DNA of 5,241 nt from UBA4655 sp964585575 (GTDB lineage: Bacteria > Planctomycetota > Planctomycetia > Pirellulales > UBA1268), in the NCBI GenBank assembly GCA_964585575.1, contig CAZPEM010000182.1, positions 1 to 5,241 on the forward strand. The letters are read 5' to 3'. Position 1 is the stretch's first letter; the number at the start of each line of letters is the position of its first letter. The notes below the pieces were generated by a model. The model worked only from the letters and a program-made list of their open reading frames with translations. It was not told the origin of the DNA and searched no databases. Made by a program: the position numbers and the translations under genes. This document shows positions 1-4,938 of the stretch, piece after piece.

Positions 1-714
1 CACGCCGAATGGTTCTGGGAGAGCGGCTACGACAAGGATCCCATCGGCGACGCGGAGGGCATCCGCGACTGGAACCTGCGGGCGGTCTACGGCGCCTGGA
101 ACGCGATGAAGAATGGCGACGGCGCCGCGAAGCATTCCAATGCCGTGCTTACGTGGGTGGCCTTCGTGGGCGGGCCGCGGGAGAGCCGGCGGATCCTCGG
201 CGACGTGGTGCTCACGCAGGACGACATCGTTTCGAAGAAGGAGTTTCCCGACGGCTGCGTCCCTTCCACCTGGTCGATCGATCTCCACTATCCGAAAAAG
301 GAATACGCCCAGAAGTTCCCCGACAACCCGTTCATCTCGATCGCCGTGCACGACAGGCGGATCGACCGGAACTTCGGCTATCCGGTCCCCTACCGCTGCT
401 TCTATTCGAAGGACGTCGAAAACCTCTTCATGGCGGGCCGCTGCATCTCCGTCACGCACGAGGCGATTGGCACCGTTCGGGTGATGAAGACCTGCGGGAT
501 GATGGGCGAGGTCGTCGGCAAGGCGGCGAGCGTGGCGATCAAGCACGGCACGACACCGCGGGGCGTGCATGGAAAGCACTGGGCCGAGATGGACGAGCTC
601 CTGAAGCTCCCCGGCAAGGCCCGGCGAAAGTCGCCCAAGGCGCCGATCGAATTGCCGGCCGAGGTGCCGCCCGCCACACCGGCGAAGCCAGTCTCAGCGG
701 CGGCGCCGGGCTGA
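1..714 (+). CDS. FAD-dependent oxidoreductase, C-terminal part (5' end outside window)
   Basis: The reading frame is open from base 1 and ends at TGA 712-714, giving 237 residues. It resembles the C-terminal half of the FAD-dependent oxidoreductases of the FAD_oxidored (PF12831) type. An aromatic N-terminal stretch (WFWESGYD) is followed by an EGIRDWNLRAVYGAW segment at about residues 20-34. The FAD-closing motif is LFMAGRCISVTHEAIGTVRV (residues 142-161), followed by CGMMGEVVGKAA (165-176), where the family usually has a G-Q/E-A-G-type helix. The N-terminal Rossmann dinucleotide site (GxGxxG) would lie upstream and cannot be seen. The last ~45 residues are rich in Lys, Pro and Ala and look like a disordered tail. 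Substrate unknown; a redox role on a small molecule or sugar is only an inference. The 3' end overlaps the convergent vapC by 21 bp. Confidence 0.88.
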   Translation, partial: HAEWFWESGYDKDPIGDAEGIRDWNLRAVYGAWNAMKNGDGAAKHSNAVLTWVAFVGGPRESRRILGDVVLTQDDIVSKKEFPDGCVPSTWSIDLHYPKKEYAQKFPDNPFISIAVHDRRIDRNFGYPVPYRCFYSKDVENLFMAGRCISVTHEAIGTVRVMKTCGMMGEVVGKAASVAIKHGTTPRGVHGKHWAEMDELLKLPGKARRKSPKAPIELPAEVPPATPAKPVSAAAPG

Positions 715-1161
715 GGAGCGCCGGTGGCCCGTGGCGGGATCGAGCACGTCGATGAAGGCAAAGCGGTTGAAATCGCTGTCGTGCGTATAAATGGCCCGCA
801 CGCCGTTCTCTCGCATCAGAATTGCGGTGTGGACGTCAAAGACGATATTGCCGGCGACACCTGGAATCTCGGCGAGCACTTCGGCCGCGACATGCGCATG
901 CCGCTCGGTCTCGACGAGCATGCCCAGGCCGGGCGACGCGAACACAGCCTCGAGAAACGCCCAGGCATCTTTCACTGCGAGCGGGTGACGGAAGATCGTC
1001 GGGTGGGTGGTGACGCGGAGAAACTCGTAGGCGATGCCCCAGGTCAGATACCACGGCTCCGCCTGCGCCCGGCATCGCTCCACGATGCCGCGACAGGCCT
1101 CATGGTCGGCAGCGTCGCGATCGATCGCGTAGACCAGCACGTTCGTGTCGATGACGAACAC
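694..1161 (-). CDS. vapC: VapC-family PIN-domain toxin (ribonuclease)
   Basis: A complete 155-residue PIN-domain protein, the toxin half of a type II toxin-antitoxin pair. Members of the family are Mg2+-dependent endoribonucleases, commonly cutting tRNA or rRNA in the cytoplasm. The acidic active-site residues are visible: D5 in IDTNVLVYAID, E46 in YEFLRV, D109 in IVFDVHTAIL, and D128 in the C-terminal THDSDF motif (D130 also present). All four canonical positions are kept, so the enzyme looks intact. The start chosen is GTG 1161-1159, one base after the vapB stop and just downstream of a GGGGCGG ribosome-binding-like stretch; starting there puts the DTN motif at the usual N-terminal place. 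An ATG further upstream (1230) would add 23 residues antisense-like in composition and overlap vapB. The C-terminus ends in a basic tail (SSARRRR) encoded where the gene overlaps the convergent oxidoreductase gene. Confidence 0.92.
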   Translation of the reverse strand: MFVIDTNVLVYAIDRDAADHEACRGIVERCRAQAEPWYLTWGIAYEFLRVTTHPTIFRHPLAVKDAWAFLEAVFASPGLGMLVETERHAHVAAEVLAEIPGVAGNIVFDVHTAILMRENGVRAIYTHDSDFNRFAFIDVLDPATGHRRSSARRRR

Positions 1162-1162
1162 G

Positions 1163-1387
1163 CTACCGCCCCATCGCGTCGTAGAGGGCTTTGCGGTCGG
1201 AGATGTCCACGCGGACGCCACCGCTGGCATGGACGGGCAACGGCGGCAGTTTCTTCACGGGCCGCGACTGCCCGAGCGCCTGTCGCAGCGCCGACTCGAC
1301 GAGTTCCGACATCGTCTGCCCCCGGCGGGCGGCCTCGCGCTTCACGGCCCGCATCGTGGCGTCGCTGATCGAAAGCGTCGTTTTCAT
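1163..1387 (-). CDS. vapB: VapB-type ribbon-helix-helix antitoxin
   Basis: A 74-residue antitoxin directly upstream of vapC, with a one-base gap. Residues 1-38 (MKTTLSISD, then KREAARRGQTMSELVESAL) have the strand-helix-helix pattern of an RHH/CopG-type DNA-binding domain, which would bind the operon's own promoter as a dimer. The tail, GGVRVDISDRKALYDAMGR (residues 56-74), matches the usual toxin-binding tail of VapB proteins of this group. ATG 1387-1385 is chosen because it begins the RHH strand. The longer frame from TTG 1423 would place the -35 and -10 elements inside the coding region and adds a non-conserved 12-residue leader. There is no Shine-Dalgarno sequence before ATG 1387, which fits a leaderless mRNA (see promoter). 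The VapB-VapC complex probably represses the operon. Confidence 0.9.
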   Translation of the reverse strand: MKTTLSISDATMRAVKREAARRGQTMSELVESALRQALGQSRPVKKLPPLPVHASGGVRVDISDRKALYDAMGR

Positions 1388-1394
1388 ATGGAAA

Positions 1395-1423
1395 AGCATA
1401 CGCATGAGATGGCAATGCGTCAA
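1395..1423 (-). promoter_or_regulatory. Candidate sigma70-type promoter of vapBC (leaderless)
   Basis: On the - strand, TTGACG (1423-1418) and TATGCT (1400-1395) are separated by exactly 17 bp. The -35 matches the consensus at 5 of 6 positions and the -10 at 4 of 6. Only seven bases lie between the -10 hexamer and the vapB ATG, so the expected transcription start falls on or next to the A of the start codon. This agrees with the missing Shine-Dalgarno sequence. Assignment is by inspection only. Confidence 0.6.
1400..1420. promoter_or_regulatory. Candidate VapB/VapBC operator (inverted repeat)
   Basis: A perfect inverted repeat, ACGCAT (1400-1405) and ATGCGT (1415-1420), with a 9-bp spacer, spans the spacer of the vapBC promoter and touches both the -10 and -35 elements. 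RHH antitoxins typically bind such repeats in their own promoters, so occupancy here would block RNA polymerase. A further ATGCGT lies at 1461-1466, over the start codon of the divergent FMN-binding gene, so cross-regulation is possible but not shown. Confidence 0.5.
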
Positions 1424-1460
1424 TCAACGGCCAGGCGGCTTTTCGCATAAAGTATGGGGC

Positions 1461-3185
1461 ATGCGTGCATCCGACCACTCCCGAGTTCGTCGCCTGCTCA
1501 CGCACGGCGGTCGCCTCGCCGTGGTGGCGGCGATCGTGTGGCTCGTGCACGTGGAACACGTCGCATTCCTCGGCCGGCAGCAGGCGGCGACGCTCGACGC
1601 GCTGCCGATCGGGCGGGTGCAGCGGCATCTCCCGGAGGCGGCGGCGATCGGCGGCGATTCTCCGGCGGTTGCCGGCGGGCTCGATCTAGTCGACGCGGCG
1701 GGCGAACGGGTGGGCGTGGTCTTCAAGACGTCGCCGGCGGGCGACGCTGCGATCGGTTTCTCCGGGCCGACTGACCTGCTCGTCGTGTGCGACTCGGGCC
1801 TGCGCGTGGCCGGCGTCGAAATCCTCGCGAGCCGCGACACCCGCGACCACGTGGCGGCGATCGAGCGGGATCCGGGATTTCTGAAGTCGTTCGCCGGAAA
1901 GTCGCTCGACGATCTTGGGACCGGGGGTGCATCGAAGCCCGACGCCGTCGCTGGTTCGACGCTCACCTGCATGGCGATCGCGGAGGCGCTCGCCCTGCGG
2001 CTCGGCGGCGAGGCCGGAGCCGGCCGGTTCGAAAAAACGCCGTCGCTCGACGACCTCGAAAAGATCTTCGCCGACGCCATCGCGATCGAGCCCGATGTGG
2101 GCGACCCGGCCGTGATCCGCGTGCTGGCGGCCGACCGGATTCCGCTCGGCTGGGCGCTGCGAACAAGTCCGGCGGCCGACCGCACGATCGGCTATCAGGG
2201 GCCCACGGATGCCGTGATCGGGTTCGATCCTGCAGGCCGCGTGGCAGGCGTGTTGGTGCTCGAGAGCTACGACAACGAGCCCTATGTGGGCTACGTCCGC
2301 GACGACGAGGCGTTTCGCGGGGTCTATCGCGGCATGACGTTCGAGGAACTCGCCGGCATCGATCCGCTCGACACGGGAATCGAGGGGGTGAGCGGCGCCA
2401 CGATGACGAGTCAGGCCGTGGCACGGGGCATCGTGCAGGCTGCGAGCCACCAGCTGGCCCATCAACGCGGGCGGAAGGAATCGGGTCTCGTCGGCGGACT
2501 CCTGCGCGACCTCGACGGCCCCCGGCTGGGCGGCCTCGGCGTGATCGCGACCGCAATCGTCACGGCGTTCACCCGGCTGCGCGGCACGTGGTTCGGGCGG
2601 CTCGCCCTGCCGATCGCCGTGCTCCTGTATCTCGGGTTTGGGGCTGGGGCGCTCCTCTCGCAGGCGCAGCTGTGGGGATGGTCGCAGGCGGGCGTGCCGC
2701 GGGGCGCCGTCGTGCTCCTCGCGCTTGGCATCGCCGCGGTCGTGCTGCCGGTGACGACCCGCCGCAACGTCTACTGTTCGCATCTCTGCCCGCATGGTGC
2801 AGCGCAGCAGCTGCTCGTGCGGTTTGTGCAGCCGAAGCGCGCGATTCCCGAACGGCTGCGGCCCTGGCTTACATTCCTGCCTTGGGCGCTGCTCGGCCTG
2901 GCGATCCTCACGGCCGTGCTCCACCTGCCGCTCGCGCTCGTCGACATCGAGCCCTTCGACGGCTACCTGCCGACGGTGGCCGGCATCGCCGCCCTCGTGA
3001 TCTTCGTCGTCAGCCTCGTGGCGAGCGGCTTCTATCCGATGGCCTATTGCCGCCACGCCTGCCCCACGGGAGCCCTGCTCGACCATCTCCGGCTGCATGG
3101 CCGTTCCGACCGGCTCACGTGGCGCGACGGCGTCATGATGGCCTGTCTCGCTGTCGCGGCGGCGGCGCATTGGTGGCCACGATGA
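1461..3185 (+). CDS. Membrane protein with two FMN-binding domains and two CX3CP motifs (NosR/NapH-like)
   Basis: A 574-residue protein. An Arg-rich N-terminus precedes one membrane anchor (about 18-36). Two tandem FMN-binding domains follow (about 85-180 and 230-328), evidently a duplication: TSPAGDAAIGFSGPTD (90-105) matches TSPAADRTIGYQGPTD (235-250). Each ends in a flavinylation-type motif, GSTLT (165-169) and SGATMTS (311-317); the likely FMN-accepting threonines are T167 and T314. Five or six membrane segments follow (about 357-370, 380-400, 415-432, 469-493, 503-524, 557-572), with YCSHLCPHGA (438-447) and YCRHACPTGA (529-538), the paired CX3CP signature of NosR/NapH membrane proteins. 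Positive charges place these motifs on the cytosolic side and the FMN domains outside. Inferred role: carrying electrons from a cytosolic or quinol donor to extracytosolic flavins. Unlike NosR it lacks a C-terminal 2x[4Fe-4S] ferredoxin domain. ATG 1461 is the only start that keeps the anchor; no good Shine-Dalgarno is seen. It overlaps the next gene by ATGA. Confidence 0.88.
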   Translation: MRASDHSRVRRLLTHGGRLAVVAAIVWLVHVEHVAFLGRQQAATLDALPIGRVQRHLPEAAAIGGDSPAVAGGLDLVDAAGERVGVVFKTSPAGDAAIGFSGPTDLLVVCDSGLRVAGVEILASRDTRDHVAAIERDPGFLKSFAGKSLDDLGTGGASKPDAVAGSTLTCMAIAEALALRLGGEAGAGRFEKTPSLDDLEKIFADAIAIEPDVGDPAVIRVLAADRIPLGWALRTSPAADRTIGYQGPTDAVIGFDPAGRVAGVLVLESYDNEPYVGYVRDDEAFRGVYRGMTFEELAGIDPLDTGIEGVSGATMTSQAVARGIVQAASHQLAHQRGRKESGLVGGLLRDLDGPRLGGLGVIATAIVTAFTRLRGTWFGRLALPIAVLLYLGFGAGALLSQAQLWGWSQAGVPRGAVVLLALGIAAVVLPVTTRRNVYCSHLCPHGAAQQLLVRFVQPKRAIPERLRPWLTFLPWALLGLAILTAVLHLPLALVDIEPFDGYLPTVAGIAALVIFVVSLVASGFYPMAYCRHACPTGALLDHLRLHGRSDRLTWRDGVMMACLAVAAAAHWWPR

Positions 3186-3994
3186 TCCGCGCCGCGATCT
3201 TCTTTGCGGTGATGAGTGGCGCATGTGCGGCTGCGGGCGAGGACACTGCAATCACGCTCGCCGGCCCGGCGATGGGCACGACCTACCGCGTGACGCTCGC
3301 CCGCGGCGTGCCGGGGATGACCGCCGGCGAGGCGCATCGCGAGATCGAGGCGGTGCTTGCACGGATCGACCGGGCGCTGAGCACGTGGCGCGACGACTCC
3401 GACGCCAGCCGGTTCAACGGCGCTTCCGCGGGCGAATGGGTCGCGGTGTCGGCAGACCTCGTGGCGGTCGTGGAAATCGCCCGCAAGGTAAACGCGGAGT
3501 CGCAGGGGGCTTTCGACATCACGGCCATGCGCCGCGGCCAAGACATGCGCCGCGGCCCAGCCGCGGGCATGCAGCATCTCGAATCGCGACACTCGCCGCC
3601 GTCGATCCGCAAACAGGTCGACGGCCTGACGATCGACCTCGGAGGCATCGGGCCCGGCTACGCGGTTGACGAGATCGGCCGCCGGCTCGCGAAGTTAGGC
3701 TCCTCCGATCATCTCGTCGAACTCGGCGGCGAGGTGCGGGCCTGGGGCAGCCGGGCCGACGGCGAGAAGTGGCGGGTGCGGCTGCGGCATGGCGATGCGA
3801 CGAGCTTGGAGGGCGACGTGATCGAACTCTCCGCCGGCGAAGCGGTGGCCACGTCGACCGCACGGCCTGGACGGTCGCCGATCGATCCGCGGACGGGCCG
3901 GGTGGTTCAGGCGACCCGCGGATCGGCCACGGTCCGCCGCCCGTCGTGCGCCGAGGCAGACGCCTGGGCCGTGGCCGCCCTCGTGCTCGAATAG
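3182..3994 (+). CDS. apbE: ApbE-like flavin transferase family protein, shortened and degenerate
   Basis: A 270-residue protein starting at ATG 3182, which overlaps the upstream stop (ATGA), so translation is probably coupled. The N-terminus (MIRAAIFFAVMSGACAAAG) is a signal peptide; C15 could be a weak lipoprotein site. ApbE landmarks follow: GPAMGTTYRV (28-37), STWRDDSDASRFN (67-79), GAFDIT (109-114), IDLGGIGPGYAVDEI (151-165), LVELGGEVRAWG (178-189), VATS (222-225), IDPRTGR (234-240) and AEADAWAVAA (257-266). The family moves FMN from FAD to threonines of extracytosolic FMN-binding domains, fitting the gene upstream. Several hallmarks are missing: the segment after GAFD (usually GPL..LWGF), the Lys of the GI-K-GY motif (Pro here), part of the loop between ATS and DPRTG including the usual His, the Thr of the ADA-x-x-T Mg site (Val264 here), and the final ~30 residues. 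It could be a decayed or repurposed ApbE. Family certain; activity doubtful. Confidence 0.85.
   Translation: MIRAAIFFAVMSGACAAAGEDTAITLAGPAMGTTYRVTLARGVPGMTAGEAHREIEAVLARIDRALSTWRDDSDASRFNGASAGEWVAVSADLVAVVEIARKVNAESQGAFDITAMRRGQDMRRGPAAGMQHLESRHSPPSIRKQVDGLTIDLGGIGPGYAVDEIGRRLAKLGSSDHLVELGGEVRAWGSRADGEKWRVRLRHGDATSLEGDVIELSAGEAVATSTARPGRSPIDPRTGRVVQATRGSATVRRPSCAEADAWAVAALVLE
3526..3557. repeat. Tandem 14-bp direct repeat (18-bp period) inside the apbE-like gene
   Basis: CATGCGCCGCGGCC occurs at 3526-3539 and again at 3544-3557, an 18-bp period that keeps the frame and encodes MRRGQD-MRRGPA (residues 116-127). It sits just after GAFDIT, where normal ApbE proteins carry a conserved GPL..LWGF-type segment that is absent here, so it looks like a scar of local duplication and deletion. 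Confidence 0.8.
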
Positions 3995-4550
3995 ATAAGG
4001 GGACGCAGTTCTTTTCCGCCGGATTCGCGTGTAGTCGCAGATTGTTAATCTGCGGTTCGGCGGTGAGCAGACTACCAGTCTGCAATCCCGACAGGAAGAA
4101 GCAGACCATCTCGAAGGTCCGCTTGGTGGGCTTGCGGCCGGTGTAGAGCATGATCAACAGGCAGGCGATGATGCCGCAAAAGACCTGGATCTCGACGCCA
4201 TGCGGCTTGGTGGACAAGAGATGGCGGCAGCCAAGCAGTTGCTTGAACATCCGGAAGAAGTTCTCGATCAGCCACCGCAGGCGATACATCTCACTGATCA
4301 GCTCGGCGGGAAGATCGAGGCGATCCGTAGCACTCCGCAGGAAGCCGTCGCAGTCGGGGCCGGTGCTTCCGCCGCCACGCTTGCCACGACTCGAGTGCGG
4401 CGTGGCCGTCACGGTCACGATCCGTACGGCATGATCGAGAATGACCTGCGCCTTGGAGCTCGCACGACGAGCTGCCCGTGATCGAGATCCGCAGCCTCTG
4501 ACGGGATCCCATGCCACGGTGCGGACGGCCCGTGAGAAGGGCGGTTTCAA
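3993..4550 (-). pseudogene. IS4-family transposase remnant (C-terminal catalytic part)
   Basis: An open frame on the - strand encodes the C-terminal part of an IS4-type DDE transposase. The recognisable core spans about 4460 to 4087. Its Y-x2-R-x3-E-x6-K signature is complete in YRLRWLIENFFRMFKQLLG: Y at 4286-4284, E (the third catalytic acid) at 4265-4263, K at 4244-4242. It is followed by CRHLLS, then GVEIQVFCGIIACLLI and TGRKPTKRTFEM, typical of this family. The N-terminal half with the two catalytic Asp residues is not recognisable in any frame between 4461 and 4735, so the copy cannot transpose by itself. The family similarity ends near 4087, the frame then crosses the twin hairpins, and it has no stop at the element edge: it runs on antisense into apbE down to 3519. 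The coordinates given are the open frame within the non-apbE segment, not a functional gene. Confidence 0.75.
3995..4083. repeat. Twin-hairpin palindromic element at the IS remnant / apbE junction
   Basis: Two perfect short hairpins lie side by side. The first has stem CGCAGATT (4036-4043) / AATCTGCG (4047-4054) with loop GTT. The second has stem GCAGACT (4067-4073) / AGTCTGC (4077-4083) with loop ACC. CCGCCG (4016-4021) and CGGCGG (4058-4063) could form an outer stem around the first. A GATAAGGGGACGCAG stretch (3994-4008) begins immediately after the apbE stop. The arrangement resembles a REP/MITE-like palindromic unit or the end of an insertion sequence. No U-run follows either hairpin, so a role as an intrinsic terminator for apbE is only a weak possibility. 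Confidence 0.6.
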
Positions 4551-4586
4551 GGCCGGCCTGCGCCGACGAGAAAAATCCGGCCTTGA
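4547..4586. repeat. 10-bp inverted repeat in a gene-free stretch
   Basis: TCAAGGCCGG (4547-4556) and CCGGCCTTGA (4577-4586) form a perfect stem with a 20-base loop. The stretch from the transposase remnant to the next gene (about 4551-4725) holds no frame I can assign to a family. The repeat could be a remnant of the mobile element or a transcription-stopping hairpin; neither is proven. Confidence 0.45.
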
Positions 4587-4686
4587 GCGTGGACAGAAAG
4601 CACCTCGGCACCTCCACGATAGGGCCGCATCCAGCCCGATCGGTTCCGGCTGCTGCTCCTCGTGATCCGCCCCGCTCGGCCGACGT

Positions 4687-4716
4687 TTGCCGAAGTGCCA
4701 TTGGCCGTCCTATCCT
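4687..4716 (+). promoter_or_regulatory. Candidate promoter of the second toxin-antitoxin pair
   Basis: TTGCCG (4687-4692) and TATCCT (4711-4716) are separated by 18 bp; each matches the sigma70 consensus at 4 of 6 positions. Nine bases separate the -10 from the antitoxin ATG at 4726, again leaving almost no 5' leader, as seen for vapBC. Inspection only, and weaker than the vapBC promoter. Confidence 0.4.
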
Positions 4717-4725
4717 TTACGAATC

Positions 4726-4938
4726 ATGTCACCAATAACCAAACCCCTGATCGAGGAGCTCGAGCACGCCCCGGAGAGCGTGCAGTGGGAAGTGCTCGCT
4801 TTTTTGCGGCATCTGCGGGCACGCGGCGCCGGCAATGATGGGAGCGAGGACGTGCATGCTCTGCTGCCGCTCGCGGAGTCAGCCTGGGCGGTGGATTGGG
4901 ATACTCCCGAAGAGGATGAGGCGTGGCGGAATTTGTAG
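4726..4938 (+). CDS. Small antitoxin-like protein (DUF2281-like) paired with a MazF-type toxin frame
   Basis: A 70-residue acidic protein. The N-terminal part (ITKPLIEELEHAPESVQW, then EVLAFLRHLRAR; residues 4-33) is a two-helix stretch like that of DUF2281-type antitoxins, in which a helix ending in P-x-x-x-Q precedes a hydrophobic EVL-F-L helix. The C-terminal tail (about 48-70), with WDTPEEDEAWRNL, is a pattern often seen in small antitoxins beside PemK/MazF toxins and probably wraps the toxin. ATG 4726 is preferred over the upstream ATG at 4687, which would include the putative promoter and a non-conserved leader. There is no clear Shine-Dalgarno sequence. The end of the gene overlaps the toxin frame by 16 bp, and a GAGGA (4912-4916) inside it can serve as the toxin's ribosome-binding site. 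No DNA-binding fold is recognised with certainty. Confidence 0.72.
   Translation: MSPITKPLIEELEHAPESVQWEVLAFLRHLRARGAGNDGSEDVHALLPLAESAWAVDWDTPEEDEAWRNL

Noticed and set aside
724..1368. + strand open frame of 214 codons opposite vapB and vapC
   Set aside because: Both strands are open, but only the - strand shows the PIN and RHH motifs; the + frame has no recognisable domain and an Arg/Ala-rich tail.
1191..1460. N-terminal extension of the FMN-binding protein upstream of ATG 1461
   Set aside because: It would be antisense to vapB and cover the vapBC promoter. The residues resemble no family, whereas ATG 1461 starts a normal Arg-rich lead-in to the membrane anchor.
1388..1460. FMN riboswitch or other leader RNA before the flavin operon
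   Set aside because: The divergent gap is only 73 bp and is filled by the vapBC promoter. There is no room for, or sign of, the conserved RFN fold.
1787..3181. Extension of the apbE-like frame 465 codons upstream of ATG 3182
   Set aside because: The product is extremely Arg-rich and overlaps the FMN-protein gene out of frame. The signal peptide and ATGA coupling fix the start at 3182.
1686..3251. Long - strand open frame of 521 codons opposite the FMN-binding protein gene
   Set aside because: Its product is dominated by Arg, His and Glu, with no family motif. It is the antisense shadow expected of GC-rich coding DNA.
4291..4701. - strand open frame of 136 codons upstream of the transposase core
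   Set aside because: It is in another frame from the YREK core and shows no transposase N-terminal motif or catalytic Asp context. It may contain frameshifted remnants, but I cannot support a call.
3994..4720. Possible terminal inverted repeats of the IS: GATAAGGGGACG near 3994 against the complement of CGTCCTATCC near 4707-4716
   Set aside because: The match needs gaps and is only a few bases long. Without other copies the element's ends cannot be placed.
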